From Tribonema minus (taxonomy: Eukaryota > Sar > Xanthophyceae > Tribonematales > Tribonemataceae): a stretch of 64,000 bases of DNA. The position numbers were made by a program, and so were the translations under genes. Under the pieces are notes generated by a model. That model was not told the origin of the DNA. It made no database searches and worked only from the letters and a program-made list of their open reading frames with translations. Each line of letters starts with the position of its first letter. Position 1 is the first letter of the stretch. The stretch spans positions 1 to 64,000 of the forward strand of contig JAFCMP010000123.1 in assembly GCA_017506865.1 (NCBI GenBank). Direction: 5' to 3'. Shown here in pieces: positions 21,604 to 32,308 of this stretch.

Positions 21604-24263
21604 ATGACCCACGGTGACGTGCCCGAAGGGTTGGCAGAAACTCTGACCGCCGCCATACACAAGAGGACGGACTTCACGTCCGTGTCTGTCATCGAAAAGG
21701 AAATCCCATTCGTCGATCTGCATGCGGAGGCGGCGGCCGCGGGCATCACCCTCGTTGACCCCGCCGCGCAGGATGCGGTTGAAGACGAAGGTGAATACAT
21801 GGACCGCGACGCACTCATCCAGAAGGTAGGCGCAGCGATCTATATCATCCTGGACGCAGGCATGGGGTCGGGAAAGACGGAGGCGTGCGTCGAGCTCGTG
21901 AAGCACCTGAGGGGGCTTGGGTGGTCAGTTCTGTGGGTCACCATGAGATGCTCGCAGGTGGACAGCATCGGCGATCGACTCACCAGTGCGTGGGCCGCCA
22001 TGCCCGCCGAAGGGGGCACAGGCCGGCCCGTCGACTTCGCCAAGTACAACCAAGATAAGAGCTTCGGGGGGTGTGGGGATGGTCTCATCACCTCCGAGGA
22101 GTTCCCGCACGTCATCGTCGAGTGGGAGTCCATCCACCGTGTTCAAGGGTATTACGATCTGATCATATGCGACGAGATCCGCAGCACCATTGCTACGGTC
22201 AACTCGTCCACCAATGGCGTCAACGGGTCACATCGGCAGTTTCACCTCGATCACTTCGACGACCTGATGAGACACTGCAGGATGTTCGTGGCGATGGACG
22301 CAGATTGCGGCGTCGACGGCGCCGTCGACGACGTCATATTCCATGTTGCTCTCGACAGGGCGAAGAAGGAGGCCCTCGATGCCCTCAGAGATGCCAATGA
22401 GACCGAGGGCACGGCGCGAGAGGCGGCGCTGCAGAAGGCGATGGCCATGCAGCGCATCGCGGACTCAGGCGATGTGTCTTCACTGATCCACAAAGTCGTG
22501 CGCAAGACGCAGAAGATCAGCCGCGACGTCGTGCAGATGCAGGACCTGGCTGCCATCGACAGTGTGCTCAGCATGGCACGCGAGGGGAAGCGGCTGGGGC
22601 TGTTGTGCCTCGGAAAGGCGCGCGCCAAGGACCTCAAGAGCCTCCTGGAGGACCACGTGCAGGGCTCCATCGGCGTTTACCACAGGGGGTCCACCAATCT
22701 CGACGACGTCAAGAACATCAACGCAGCGTGGGACAAGCATCAGATCATCATCTTCACGTCGTGCATCACGGCGGGCCCCAGCTACGAGGGCGAGATTGAC
22801 GCGATCTTTCTCTTCCCATGCCTCAACGTCGCGACCGCCCGCGCAGCGCATCAAATGTGCGGTCGGTTCCGAAATGTCAAGAGCAATACCATCTTCGTCG
22901 GCGTGAGCGGTGTCGCCGAAGAAGATGTGGAGGGGGTCACGAGGCACGGTCTAGAAAAGGCATTCAAGCTCGAACTTCTCAAGCTCAGGTACGGCAACAA
23001 GGCGTTCGCCGTGTTCACGGATGAGGTGAAGGATCAGTTGGCAGCGAGCGGTTGCGCATACCCCGCAATGGTGCAGCGCAAGACTTTTTCATCTCCCCCT
23101 CTGCTGCAGAAGATCATCGCCTACGATCTCGTGGAGCGATCGTACACCCAGACCTCCGGCAAGTGGCTCTCATACTTCAAGTACATGGCAACCCTCAAAG
23201 GGTACAGCTGGGATGTGAACGAAGCCGGGCTCGAGGAGCAGGCGTCCATAGACCTCAAGACTGCGATCAAGGAAGTGGCTGAGGCGAGGAAGGACGCTCG
23301 AGAGACGCGCATCGCGGAGGTTGCCGTGGAGCCGTTCATGGACGACTCGGAGTGCTATGCCAACCTACAGAAGGTGGCTGCCGGGTGCAACGTCAAGGGG
23401 GGGAGGCGTTTCTCAAGGGCCTCGAGCACTGCGGTATCACGGTACACAACTTGGAGGACGCCGCGGCCAAGGTCGCGATCGCGCATGACATGCCGGACAC
23501 CAGCCCCAAAAAGATCACGGCGGTCGTGATCGACACGGTCGCTCGTAGCGGCACGGCCCTCACATGCCAGCGGATACTGGCGGCGTCCGGCGGCGACGCG
23601 GCCCTGCTGCAGGACACGTACGAGCTGTACACGCGGCAGGGCTCGGAGACGCTGCGTGTATCTCCCCACCACGCCATCATGTTGTGCGACATGCTCATCA
23701 AGGCAATGGGCCTCGAGGGCGTGCACGACCGCAAGACGCCCGTAGTGGAGGAGGACTTCGACAAGAAGGCGGTGGAGTCTGTGCTCAAAAAGATGGCTAC
23801 TGTCCGCATGTGCCGCAAAACGACATGTAGCCTAGACGCCGTCAAGGGTGTATTGGAGAGGGCGTTGGGCTACAACGTGCTCAAGAACAAACCTCTCCAT
23901 CTCACGAAGCCAATTGCGCAGACCCTTCAACTCTACCCCCCTCTAGACATGGATCGGTGGTTTCAGGCTCGCAATGGCGAGCCCGCGGGACGGATAGGCG
24001 AGTTTATACCGTCGACAATGCACAGCACTGTGTATCTGGGGAGGCTCAAGGCGCTGCTCGCAGTGCCCCCTCAGCTAGCGGAGGACGACCCTTGTGCGTG
24101 GGAGACGAAGGACTTGAGGGAGGAGGCGACCAACAAACGGTGGTGCAAGCGGCGTGCCGTGGTCAACGAGGTCATGCGAGAGCAGGACATGAGCGACTCA
24201 GAGTTCATAGACCCACCAATGGAATGGGAGGTGCCGGATGCAAAAAAGATCCGAGTCAATTAG
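21604..24263 (+). CDS. Origin-binding-protein-type SF2 helicase, frameshifted in a G7 run
   Basis: Residues 86-92 are a Walker A motif (GMGSGKT), a CDEI motif II lies near residue 190, and QMCGRFR near residue 417 fits motif VI. With the KVGAAIY lead-in and the overall order this matches the replication-origin-binding helicase family of large DNA viruses and related mobile elements, which unwinds DNA to start replication. The first frame runs 21604-23529, but sensible coding stops at about 23400, where GTCAAG meets a run of seven Gs; it resumes in the other frame as EAFLKGLEHCG and continues to 24263, giving about 887 residues overall. This could be a sequencing or assembly indel, a true mutation, or -1 slippage on the G run. 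The ATG sits only about six bases from a transposon end, so the N-terminus or promoter may be lost. Confidence 0.75.
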
Positions 24264-24355
24264 CACAGAGTAGAAATTCGGTACTTGGGGGCGGCCAACC
24301 CTCACTGACCCGTGTTTTCGAATGATTTTTATGTTGTTGTGTGTCACTTGCGATC

Positions 24356-24730
24356 ATGAGGAAGGCTCTCAACGTCAAGTACACTGAGAAGGATGCCGCG
24401 CGCGCCGCAGGCGCCAAGTGGGATTGCAAGACGAAGTCGTGGTACGCCGACACCCCGTATGCTCTCGTCAGCCTCACGGACGTGCAGCCAGACGCCCCCA
24501 GTCGTCTCTGGCTCAACATCGCCTATGACAAGCGCGACAGGGCGAAGCGCGCCGGCGGCGTGTTTGACGGCGACGCCAGATGCTGGTACGCGCGCGACGC
24601 GGCGGCGTTCCAGAAACTCATCAGGCTCGGCATCGCCGCCACGCCCAACCCCAAATTCATGGCGTACGCGGCGCCGCTGCTGCAGCGCGACGACGACGGG
24701 GGGTTCGCCGCTTTCGATACTGACTTGTAA
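24356..24730 (+). CDS. Small protein with two DUF5710-like repeats
   Basis: The 124-residue protein repeats one pattern twice: LNVKYTEKDAARAAGAKWD followed by KSWYA, then LNIAYDKRDRAKRAGGVFD followed by RCWYA. This is the DUF5710 signature (an aromatic-aspartate strand followed by a WY pair), found in plasmid, phage and virus primase- or topoisomerase-associated proteins, where it is thought to bind nucleic acid. The start is taken at ATG 24356 rather than the upstream in-frame GTG at 24341. It lies 92 bp after the helicase on the same strand, as expected of a compact viral gene set. Its precise function is unknown. Confidence 0.75.
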   Translation: MRKALNVKYTEKDAARAAGAKWDCKTKSWYADTPYALVSLTDVQPDAPSRLWLNIAYDKRDRAKRAGGVFDGDARCWYARDAAAFQKLIRLGIAATPNPKFMAYAAPLLQRDDDGGFAAFDTDL

Positions 24731-25054
24731 TCAAAGCGCTTGAAGTTTCATCATGTGTTTGCAGTGTTCTTTGCTGTAAACTCGTGCGCCGTGGTCTAGA
24801 AGGCATTGCAGCGCTGCTCGTTTGTTCATCCGTCGTGCCAATCCCAGCGGCGTTAACCCTCGCTTGTCATAGACATTGTAGTCGGCGCCCATCTCCAGCA
24901 ATGCCCTCACGCACGCCGCTTGCCGTCTGACGGCGTGATGGAGCGGGTAGCATCCATCACCGTCGGCCTCGTTCAAGCCATCTAACGACACAATCATGAG
25001 CTGGCGTGCGCCGTGTCCGAGTTGCATGCAATGAACGCTGCAGATCGCCGTCAT
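24731..25054 (-). CDS. Short ankyrin-repeat protein
   Basis: This 107-residue minus-strand protein contains about two ankyrin repeats: DGDGCYPLHHAVRR and ALLEMGADYNVYD, then GLTPLGLARR and CLLDHGARV. Its stop codon is immediately next to that of the DUF5710 gene, a convergent arrangement. Ankyrin proteins bind other proteins, and they are common accessory genes in large DNA viruses of protists. No catalytic domain is present. Confidence 0.8.
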   Translation of the reverse strand: MTAICSVHCMQLGHGARQLMIVSLDGLNEADGDGCYPLHHAVRRQAACVRALLEMGADYNVYDKRGLTPLGLARRMNKRAALQCLLDHGARVYSKEHCKHMMKLQAL

Positions 25055-25217
25055 GTCGGTTCAACACACGATATACATTTTAACGACGCCCGTTCAAAAC
25101 CGCGCGCAGCAGGCACGCCATCTCCAGCGCGGCATGAACTTTGATAGACGGGCGCGCTTGAGGACGTGCCGACTGCGCCACCATCGCGTACGCCGGGGCC
25201 TCGTTTTTATCTCATCC

Positions 25218-25229
25218 CATGGTTAAAGC
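25218..25229. repeat. CATGGTTAAAGC motif, copy 1 (upstream of recombinase)
   Basis: This 12-bp word lies 7 bp upstream of the recombinase start and recurs at 26489-26500, just after the stop. A shorter version, CATGGTTAAA, is at 26668. It could be a regulatory or recombination site. Confidence 0.5.
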
Positions 25230-25235
25230 ACAGAT

Positions 25236-26474
25236 ATGGTACTAAACAATCGAAAGATCGCGACCGGGGCCAGGATCACACCGCGCACGAGGTACATCGG
25301 TCAACAGTACGTCGATTATTGGTATAGCCTCCCCGTCGATGAGCGCAACCAACAGAACATGAACGAGTGGTGCCATCTCGTCGCCGAGGAGCAGTTCGAG
25401 CCGGACGCCGCGTTCGGCCCCATCTCGAGCGTGGGGTGCGTGGGACCAATGTTCAGCGGTGTCAAGCGATGGTTGAAGGACGAGTACGTCGGCGACCGTG
25501 CCGACGTACAGGCCATGAAGACACACTGCGCGGCGCCCGACTTCAGGAAGAGGTCTGACGCGCGACAGCAAGCCGCAATCGACCGACGCATCGGCCTCGG
25601 CTTCCTACAGATCGACACTGATCCCATCATCGACATGAGCGCGCAGACGGTGCGGACGACCACCCTGCAGCCGCCGGACGGCACGCTGCCGGCGCAGTGG
25701 TGGAACATCGTGCTGTGTCTGATGGTGGTGTCCATGAGGCGCCTGAGATGCCTCCACATCGGCGAGTTCAGCGTGGACCCGCTAAGGGCAGACACCCACG
25801 TCATAATCAGCAGCCTTTCGAAGAAACAGAACAACGGCGAGCCATTCGCATTCCCCGTTATCGGTGTGACGCCGCAGGAGTTCGTCGCAGCGGTCGCGCA
25901 GTTCAAGACGTGCTACACTGGCAGTTACTCTGCCCTGCAGAACGCCATGGATAAGGGCATCAAGACGTTACCGGAGTATACCGAGTTGCTCGCAGCGTAC
26001 CTCGACAAGTTTGACACCCCATACACCCCTCACCACAGCCGCGCCCTCGGTGCTGCCTGGTACTACTTCCACGTCGTTGAGAAGAAGTTAGTATTCCTCT
26101 TCGTCTTGAAGGAGTTGTTCTGCCACAAGAGCGCTGAGACGAGCGCGCATTACGCCGACATCGAGCATGTCCCTGACGGCGGAGCACCGGGGCCACAGCC
26201 AGCGGCAGAGCCAGAGCCACAGCCAGTGGCTCAGCCAGCGGCCGAGCCACAGCTGGAGTCAGCGGCAGAGCAGGGGCCAGAGCCAGAGTCAGAGGCCGAG
26301 CCAGCGGTCGAGCTATCAGAGCCTTCGAGAAAGCGTCCCAGAGATGAATCTGACCTGGAGCTCATGGTTCAGAACAAGGTGGCCGGTCTCAGGGCCATCA
26401 TCGACAGAGCTCGCGAAATGGAGGCCGGCGCAGTTGCCGAGATGCAACGTTGGCAGAACATGTTCAATTTTTAA
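25236..26474 (+). CDS. Tyrosine recombinase (integrase-like)
   Basis: A single-exon protein of 412 residues. The catalytic pattern of tyrosine recombinases can be followed: arginine in MRRLRCLHIGEF (residues 168-171), H-x-x-R in HHSRALGAAW (266-269), and HKSAETSAHY with His297 and the nucleophile candidate Tyr306. The region after residue 315 is a low-complexity Pro/Gln/Glu tail followed by a basic SRKRPRD stretch that may act as a nuclear signal, then a helical end. The protein would cut and join DNA to integrate or resolve the element. It is upstream of no transposon repeat that I could identify; a repeated 12-bp word flanks it. Confidence 0.75.
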   Translation: MVLNNRKIATGARITPRTRYIGQQYVDYWYSLPVDERNQQNMNEWCHLVAEEQFEPDAAFGPISSVGCVGPMFSGVKRWLKDEYVGDRADVQAMKTHCAAPDFRKRSDARQQAAIDRRIGLGFLQIDTDPIIDMSAQTVRTTTLQPPDGTLPAQWWNIVLCLMVVSMRRLRCLHIGEFSVDPLRADTHVIISSLSKKQNNGEPFAFPVIGVTPQEFVAAVAQFKTCYTGSYSALQNAMDKGIKTLPEYTELLAAYLDKFDTPYTPHHSRALGAAWYYFHVVEKKLVFLFVLKELFCHKSAETSAHYADIEHVPDGGAPGPQPAAEPEPQPVAQPAAEPQLESAAEQGPEPESEAEPAVELSEPSRKRPRDESDLELMVQNKVAGLRAIIDRAREMEAGAVAEMQRWQNMFNF

Positions 26475-26488
26475 TAGCAACCCAATGG

Positions 26489-26500
26489 CATGGTTAAAGC
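26489..26500. repeat. CATGGTTAAAGC motif, copy 2 (downstream of recombinase)
   Basis: Identical in all 12 bases to 25218-25229 and in the same orientation, 1271 bp apart, bracketing the recombinase gene. Confidence 0.5.
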
Positions 26501-26728
26501 ATCATCCGCTCCCTTGTACCCCATGTCGAGCCGTGTCAACAGGGATCGTGGGGGTATCTCCACTTTGTGACGAAATTGATTTCACCCCCTCTAACCTCAG
26601 TCTATCCCATGGATAAGCGAACAATGTGAAAGGTCAGTTTGGGGGTAAAAAGGGGGAATCGTCAGTTCATGGTTAAATGTGAATTCACCCCCTCTATGCC
26701 CATTGTTAACCCCCCGGATTAACCCTAT

Positions 26729-26756
26729 GAAGTGGGTAAGACGTCTTACCCACTTC
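26729..26756. repeat. Perfect 28-bp palindrome
   Basis: GAAGTGGGTAAGAC is followed at once by its exact reverse complement. It lies about 250 bp downstream of the recombinase, at or near the end of the virus-like cassette, and could be a recombination or attachment site. Confidence 0.9.
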
Positions 26757-26760
26757 AAGC

Positions 26761-28636
26761 TCTTGAAAAGCTGAACTTGGGTTGGAACTTGTATGAGACC
26801 TGTCACCAATGTGTGTACTCTTGCAGTCAGGCTCAGGCACTGGTAGCTGCCTTTACCATGTCACACATGAATGTGGCATGTGCTCAAGTGTTGCCATTCA
26901 GGGCAGTAAAGCAGATTTCAGGACAACAGTCGCCCTTCTCACACATGAGGTCATGCACGACAACTGGTTCGATGGCAACACTGGCGGATTCTCTGCACAG
27001 CTTGAAGGAGTGTTTTACAATATGTTGCTGGCCTGTAACTCATAGTGCAGGCAACGCTGCTGCCAGGTAGCAGGAGCGGCGGCGCTTTAGCATCCGCAAG
27101 ACTCAGTTTACTGGCTGCTGTTAGGTGCACGGGCATCAGGCCCCGTGGCAGCTGCAGCATGCAATGCAAGACTTCCATAGTTCATACTGCCGTGGCAGTT
27201 GTGATGACAGCGTCAGCGGCAGCGGCAACAATGCGGCGGTCGCAGCATCCACAACTGCATCAACAGCCTGCCAAACCTTGGAGCCTTGGCAAGGCGGCTA
27301 GCAAGACTCAGTGTCATCACCGATGACGCTGGCGCCAGGCAGTTGTACGCACGCGCTACAGACACTGTCAGACCAAGCACGTGCGCACGTGGACTTGGCC
27401 TATTTACAGCGCGAAGGCCTGCGCCAATGTTCATCATCCTGAGGAACGGTTGCATGTGTTGTAGCTGGGCATTAGCACGTGCATGAGAGCAGCTGTCAAA
27501 GTGCAAGGTCCTGCAATCATGGTAGCTACCCGCGCAAGCAGCTGGAATTAGATGAATGCTGCCTGCTATAAGGCTACAAAGCCGGTTTTGGTGGTAGGTA
27601 CTGCCCACCTTCAGGGCCACTGCGCCGCCTGCTCTCAAGTGCACGCGTGACAATGAAGATGCACAACTTAAGTGATGCCATTCAGGCCACAAAACTGCAG
27701 CTTCCATATGAGTGCTCTGCACAATTGAGATCCGCATGCGAATCGATCAACAGTCAAGTTGCATGTTAGCTGCATCGCGTGAGGGCGCTGTTTCACAAGT
27801 GCTGTGCGTGCAGCACTTGACACATGACACATTGCGCAGCGCCGCGGGCAGCTCGAGCGGCGGCACTTAGGCATTTGCTGACTCTGTAGCGCTCAGGCAG
27901 GGGTCGCCCTTCATGTTGAAGTTGAATCCAGCATGAGTACGGGCTGCTGCAGCAAGGAACGCAAGACGTCATGCGAACGCATCACAGTGATGACAGCGCA
28001 AGCGGCACCGACATAGGCAGGCGCGGCAGCAGCGGCGGCAGCGGCGGTGGCAGCGGCGGTGGCAGCAGCGTTGTAGCAGCAGCAACGGCTGCGGCAGCAG
28101 TGGCAATGGCGGCAGCGGCAGCAGCGTTGCGGCAGCAGCGTTGGCGGCGGAAAATGTAGCATCCACAACAACGCCGCATACCACAACTGCGCAGAGGGCG
28201 TTTGCAGGCACCGCATAACAACAATACTAATAATTATGGGCCAGTGTGCCCCTGCCAAGCAATGTGCACCGCCACTGGAATACAAAAAAATGACTCACCA
28301 TTGACATCAACTAAGCAGAGGCATCAGCAATCAACAGACTGGCACCAGGGACATGTGGGCATCACCGCAGCACAGAGCCCAAGACTGTCAATCAGCAACA
28401 CCAGCACAGTCACAGTCAAAAGCAGCAGCAACAGCGAGATCTTGAACGAGTACTCTGCGCCAACCCATGTACATCAAGTGTCATGCATGTATCGCAAGCA
28501 GGGTAGGAGGATACTACATAATACTTAGAGAACAGGCGATGCGGCAGTACACGCGCTCCGCATACACCTGCTATTCACCATCGGAACTATTGTCTTCTGC
28601 CTCCGAGTGATCAGCACTCGCCTCAGAAGCTGACCC
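26761..28636. other. Gene-poor spacer with trinucleotide repeats
   Basis: No recognisable coding frame. A GGC/GCA-rich repeat patch covers 28015-28150 and generates long but meaningless frames on both strands. Confidence 0.55.
28015..28150. repeat. GGC/GCA/GCG trinucleotide repeat patch
   Basis: Degenerate trinucleotide repeats in intergenic DNA. Confidence 0.8.
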
Positions 28637-29934
28637 CTAGGGATCAAAAAACTGCGCATAGTAGAAGAACCCATCATCTACTAAGCTATCCTCTGACTCC
28701 GAACTGTCGTTAAACTGTGGACACCCGTGGGCAAGTGCCCACTCAACCACGTGGTAGTGACCCCAAAATTTGGCATATGTCAAGGTCATAGAGTCCCAGG
28801 GGCAGCCTTGTGAGCGGAGCCACTGCAGCATGTGCAAGTCTCCGTACGCGGCCACATGCATGCACACGTCCTTGTTCCAGGGGCATCCGTTATTGAGTGC
28901 CCACTTTAGCAACTCGAAGTTACCTGCTCGAGCTAGCTCCGCACAGGTTCTCTCGTCCCAGGGGCACCCACTGGCATGCGCCCAGCGCAGCACCTCGAGG
29001 TGCCGGTTCGCCGCCGCCGCCTCGCACGTCCCTGCGTCCCAGGGGCAGCCGCTGGCGTGCGCCCACTGCAGCGCATGAAGATCGCCACGCTGCGCCAGCC
29101 TCTGCACGTCCCTGCGTCCCAGGGGCAGCCGTTTGCCTGGGCCCACTGCAGCGCATGAAGGTCGCCACGCTGCGCCAGCTCTCTGCATGTCTGCTCGTCC
29201 CAGGGGCACCCGTTTGCCTGGGCCCACTGCAGCGCACGAAGGTCGCCACGCTTCGCCAGCTCGCTGCATGTCTCCTCGTCGCAGGGGCACCCGTTCGCCT
29301 GGGCCCACTGCAGCACCGCTAGGTGCCCCCCTACCGCGGCGTTCCTGCAGGTGCTCGTGTCCCAGCACGCGCCATGCGCTCGCGCCCACTGCAGCACAGG
29401 GAGGTGCCCCCCTGCAGCCGCTGATGAGCAGACGGCTACGCCCCCATACTCCCAGGGGCAGTCCCATTTGCAGCCATTGGCGCACGCCCACTGCAGCACC
29501 TCGAGATGCCCGGCCGCAGCGGCAGCGTTGCATGTGGCATAATCCCAGCCGCAGCCGGTCTGACGCAGCCACTGCAGCACCTCGAGATGTCCGCCTGCTG
29601 CAGCGGCCTCGCATACCTCCTTGTCTGAGTTGTCGAAGATGATGCCGTTCTGCCGCAGCCACTGCAACAGCTGCAGGTTTCCTCTCGCTGCAGCTATAGT
29701 GGCGTACTCTCGTTGCGGCAGCAGAGCGTGCAAGCGGTGCAGGACAAGCAGCCCGTCCAGGTCTCGGTGACGTACGCACAACTTTTGCGCCAAGGCCGCG
29801 TCCAAGCCGCTCTGCACCGCCCATTCTATGAGGCTAACGCTGGCCACGGCATCTGCCGCCACCGTCTGGTGCTTCCGTGGGGCCTCGCGCTTCTCGATCT
29901 CAGCGTGAAAAGCGATGCAGGTGGATCTAGTCAT
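28637..29934 (-). pseudogene. Ankyrin-repeat protein of the 'WA..NGCPWD' type, one frameshift
   Basis: The protein is built from about ten repeats of roughly 27-34 residues with the pattern LxxLQWAxxNGCPWDxxTCxxAAxxGH, the F-box/ankyrin-associated repeat abundant in giant viruses and in algal and amoebal genomes. The start is taken at ATG 29934 (MTRSTCIAFHAEIEKRE). The frame is open from there to about 29100, where AGAGAGCTGG of the neighbouring repeat reads AGAGGCTGG; one base is lost and the rest (to 28637, ending YYAQFFDP) continues in another frame. Sequence identity between repeats makes both true slippage and misassembly plausible. Function is protein binding at most. It is annotated as a pseudogene only because of the shift. 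Confidence 0.8.
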
Positions 29935-32308
29935 GAGCGACGGTGGGAGAAAAGCCAGGACGTGCGGTGCAGTAGTCAAGACTGGGTGCACTTGCCGCCC
30001 TCACTCTCATGTATCTGACGGAGACCTCGGCGTCTACCATGGCTACCTCCCCTCTCGCTGAGTGTGCTTGGCGTCAATCGTACTTGAAGTCGATGTATGT
30101 TTTATCAGCCTCATTTTGTTGTGCAGCCACCGGTACTACGACGAGGTTGCACCATTGATGAGCACACGCTCGCCGTACAGAAGCCGTAAACGACCCATAA
30201 TGATAAACTCACGTATTCTAAGGCGCGTACACAATTGGCACTGCAAACTTGGGGTTCTTGGAGAGGTGTTGGGGGTTCCAGAGTGCGGCAGGGCGATGTG
30301 AGTCCATATGGTGCTTTCAATCCGTTCCACAGCCACCAGGACTACTGTACGCTAGCTGCATTGAGCAAACTGCCACTTCCCACCAGATGAGGAATTTTTC
30401 ACCCAGGCCCACATGAGGTTACCGCAACAACAAGCGACACTGTGATTGCGACTTGAAAAGACGAGTGCATATGACATGGCACAAACACTCTATTGGGGAG
30501 AACTTTTGGCGATGAGCGAGGACCAGGCCTCGCCTTCATGATACATGCAGCGACACAATGTAACATGTGCTTCGCATCGAGCAAGTCAGCCAAACAGTTA
30601 ACAATGCCTGTGTCATCGGAAGTCCGTCAACAGCACCGCGCGAGCGCAGCACCGCAAGTCTGCAGTCTTCGGTTGCGGGCTTGCATGCACAGCGGTTCAT
30701 GCCAAGAATGCACACCTTGGACGACGCGAGAGCGCCCAGACGATGGAGTCGTGCGTGTCGGAGTCGCGCTGGCCCGTCGCAGATGGCCAACGATAACTTC
30801 GTTGCGGCACAGGCATGTCGCCTTGCCGTCACTGCATGATTTCGCCGCACAAGGCGGTTGCTCTGCCGTGTCTGCAAGGCTCTGTCGTCATTATTATTGT
30901 CAGCAGCTGCTCCGGCTACCATCATGATCACTGCAGCCAGAGCCTTGGCCAATGTTAAATGCTAATCTACTACTTGACCCGGGAACCTGGGCATTGAGAA
31001 TGCAGCAGGGGGCACTGTAAGTCTATGTGACGCGTGCCTTCCTTTGATGGCAACATGCTGGCGCAACAACAACCTGAAGGCTGTGGAGGCAATGAGGGGC
31101 AAGCGGGTGCACATTGACTTGTGGAGTTTGCCATGAATCGCCATGCCTTTTAAAGTCCGTTCATGATTGTCACTCCATTCACTCATGCGGTAAATCGTCG
31201 GTGATTCATACAACAATCAGCAACACAGTGCGCATCATAAAACAGGTGAGGGCACTACCGCAGTATACACATTCGCCTTTGGCAGCGCACGCCTTTGAGC
31301 TATTGGTTGCAAGGCCCACCTTGCACACTTTTTTCCATACGAAGTTGTCTGTAATCACTTGTCGTAATGGGTGAATGCATCATTGGTACAGAGCCAGCAT
31401 GCACGATGGCATGAACTACGGCTTGCAATCTTTGTTACTCAGTCTATAGGAACGAAACTATGCACAGCGGTGTACCATACATGCATGCACGAGCGAAGGC
31501 GCTGTACTTTTATTATATTCCACTTGTGGCTGTGGAAATGCCATGTTGTAGGTGTGTCGCCTTGTTCTCACTCTTGGATGTAGCATGCAAAGCTTGCACG
31601 CCACACCCCGCCCCCCAGTGCTGTACCTATGTATTGTGAATGCAAGTGAAAGGCGCCCACGTGTGTGGACACAGTGCGCACAGCAAGCGGTCCGCACATG
31701 TTAGGGCAGGGTGGTGCTGAGCGCTGGTGTGTCTGCTCAAGCAGGTTCTGCGTCCTGGTCATCAATGAGCACGCTTGCATCACCACAAGCACCGAAGGCA
31801 ACAGGCCAACAGGCAAGACAATAAGAAAAAACAATGGCCCAAGACTGTGACATTGTCAATGTGAAGCATGGTTCTATTTGTGAAAAAAGCGTGCCGGCTG
31901 CTGGTAGCAAGGCTGATGCGCATCAACAGCAAAGCGCCTACTTTCTTCTGCGGCGCCTTGTCGTAAAAAGCATCTGCGGGAGAAGGAAGTTAATAAGCCA
32001 CTTGTGGCGTGCCGCAGCTCAGCGCAACGCGTACGTACATGCCCGTTATGGCAAAGGGGGATAGGAGGGGTCCCAAGAGCGCTGCTTCTGTTCCCTGAGG
32101 CTCCAGACCCAAATCTACTACTTTGAAGTACAAACAATTGAAAACCAACTGGCCGTAGTCAGCCTCTACGCCAACTGGCGGATTATACACATGATCCTAG
32201 GGCGGCAGGCGGGACACTTCGCACGCATGCCTTTGCGCTGGCGACTTCAACTTGAAGCTGCGTGGGCCGACGGCGACACACCTCCACTACCAACAACCCC
32301 CACCCCCC
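29935..32308. other. Gene-poor spacer
   Basis: No convincing coding frame. It contains one end of a 115-bp repeat pair at 31503-31617. Confidence 0.5.
31503..31617 (+). repeat. Dispersed 115-bp repeat, copy 1
   Basis: Identical in all 115 bases to the reverse complement of 51839-51953. Perfect identity 20 kb apart indicates a recently mobile or homogenised family, possibly a fragment of a transposon. Confidence 0.9.

Larger units (their letters stand above)
21604..26760 (+). mobile_element. Virus-like cassette: helicase, DUF5710, ankyrin, tyrosine recombinase
   Basis: Four intronless, GC-rich genes are packed with short spacers, unlike the intron-bearing host genes around them. The combination of a replication-initiation helicase and a recombinase suggests a replicating, integrating element or a remnant of a large DNA virus. 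No capsid, packaging ATPase or DNA polymerase gene is visible, so a self-replicating transposon or a truncated provirus are both possible. Left boundary: the Mutator-like inverted repeat. The right boundary is uncertain, tentatively the palindrome at 26729-26756. Confidence 0.6.

Noticed and set aside
10646..21606. 9-bp target-site duplication of the Mutator-like element
   Set aside because: The best pair matches at 7 of 9 bases and would make the two ends unequal; it is not convincing.
22251..23845. Minus-strand frames opposite the helicase
   Set aside because: Shadows; only the plus strand shows helicase motifs.
26809..27045. Frame with HEVMHDN resembling a metalloprotease HExxH motif
   Set aside because: The pattern is incomplete, the frame is short and there is no supporting domain.
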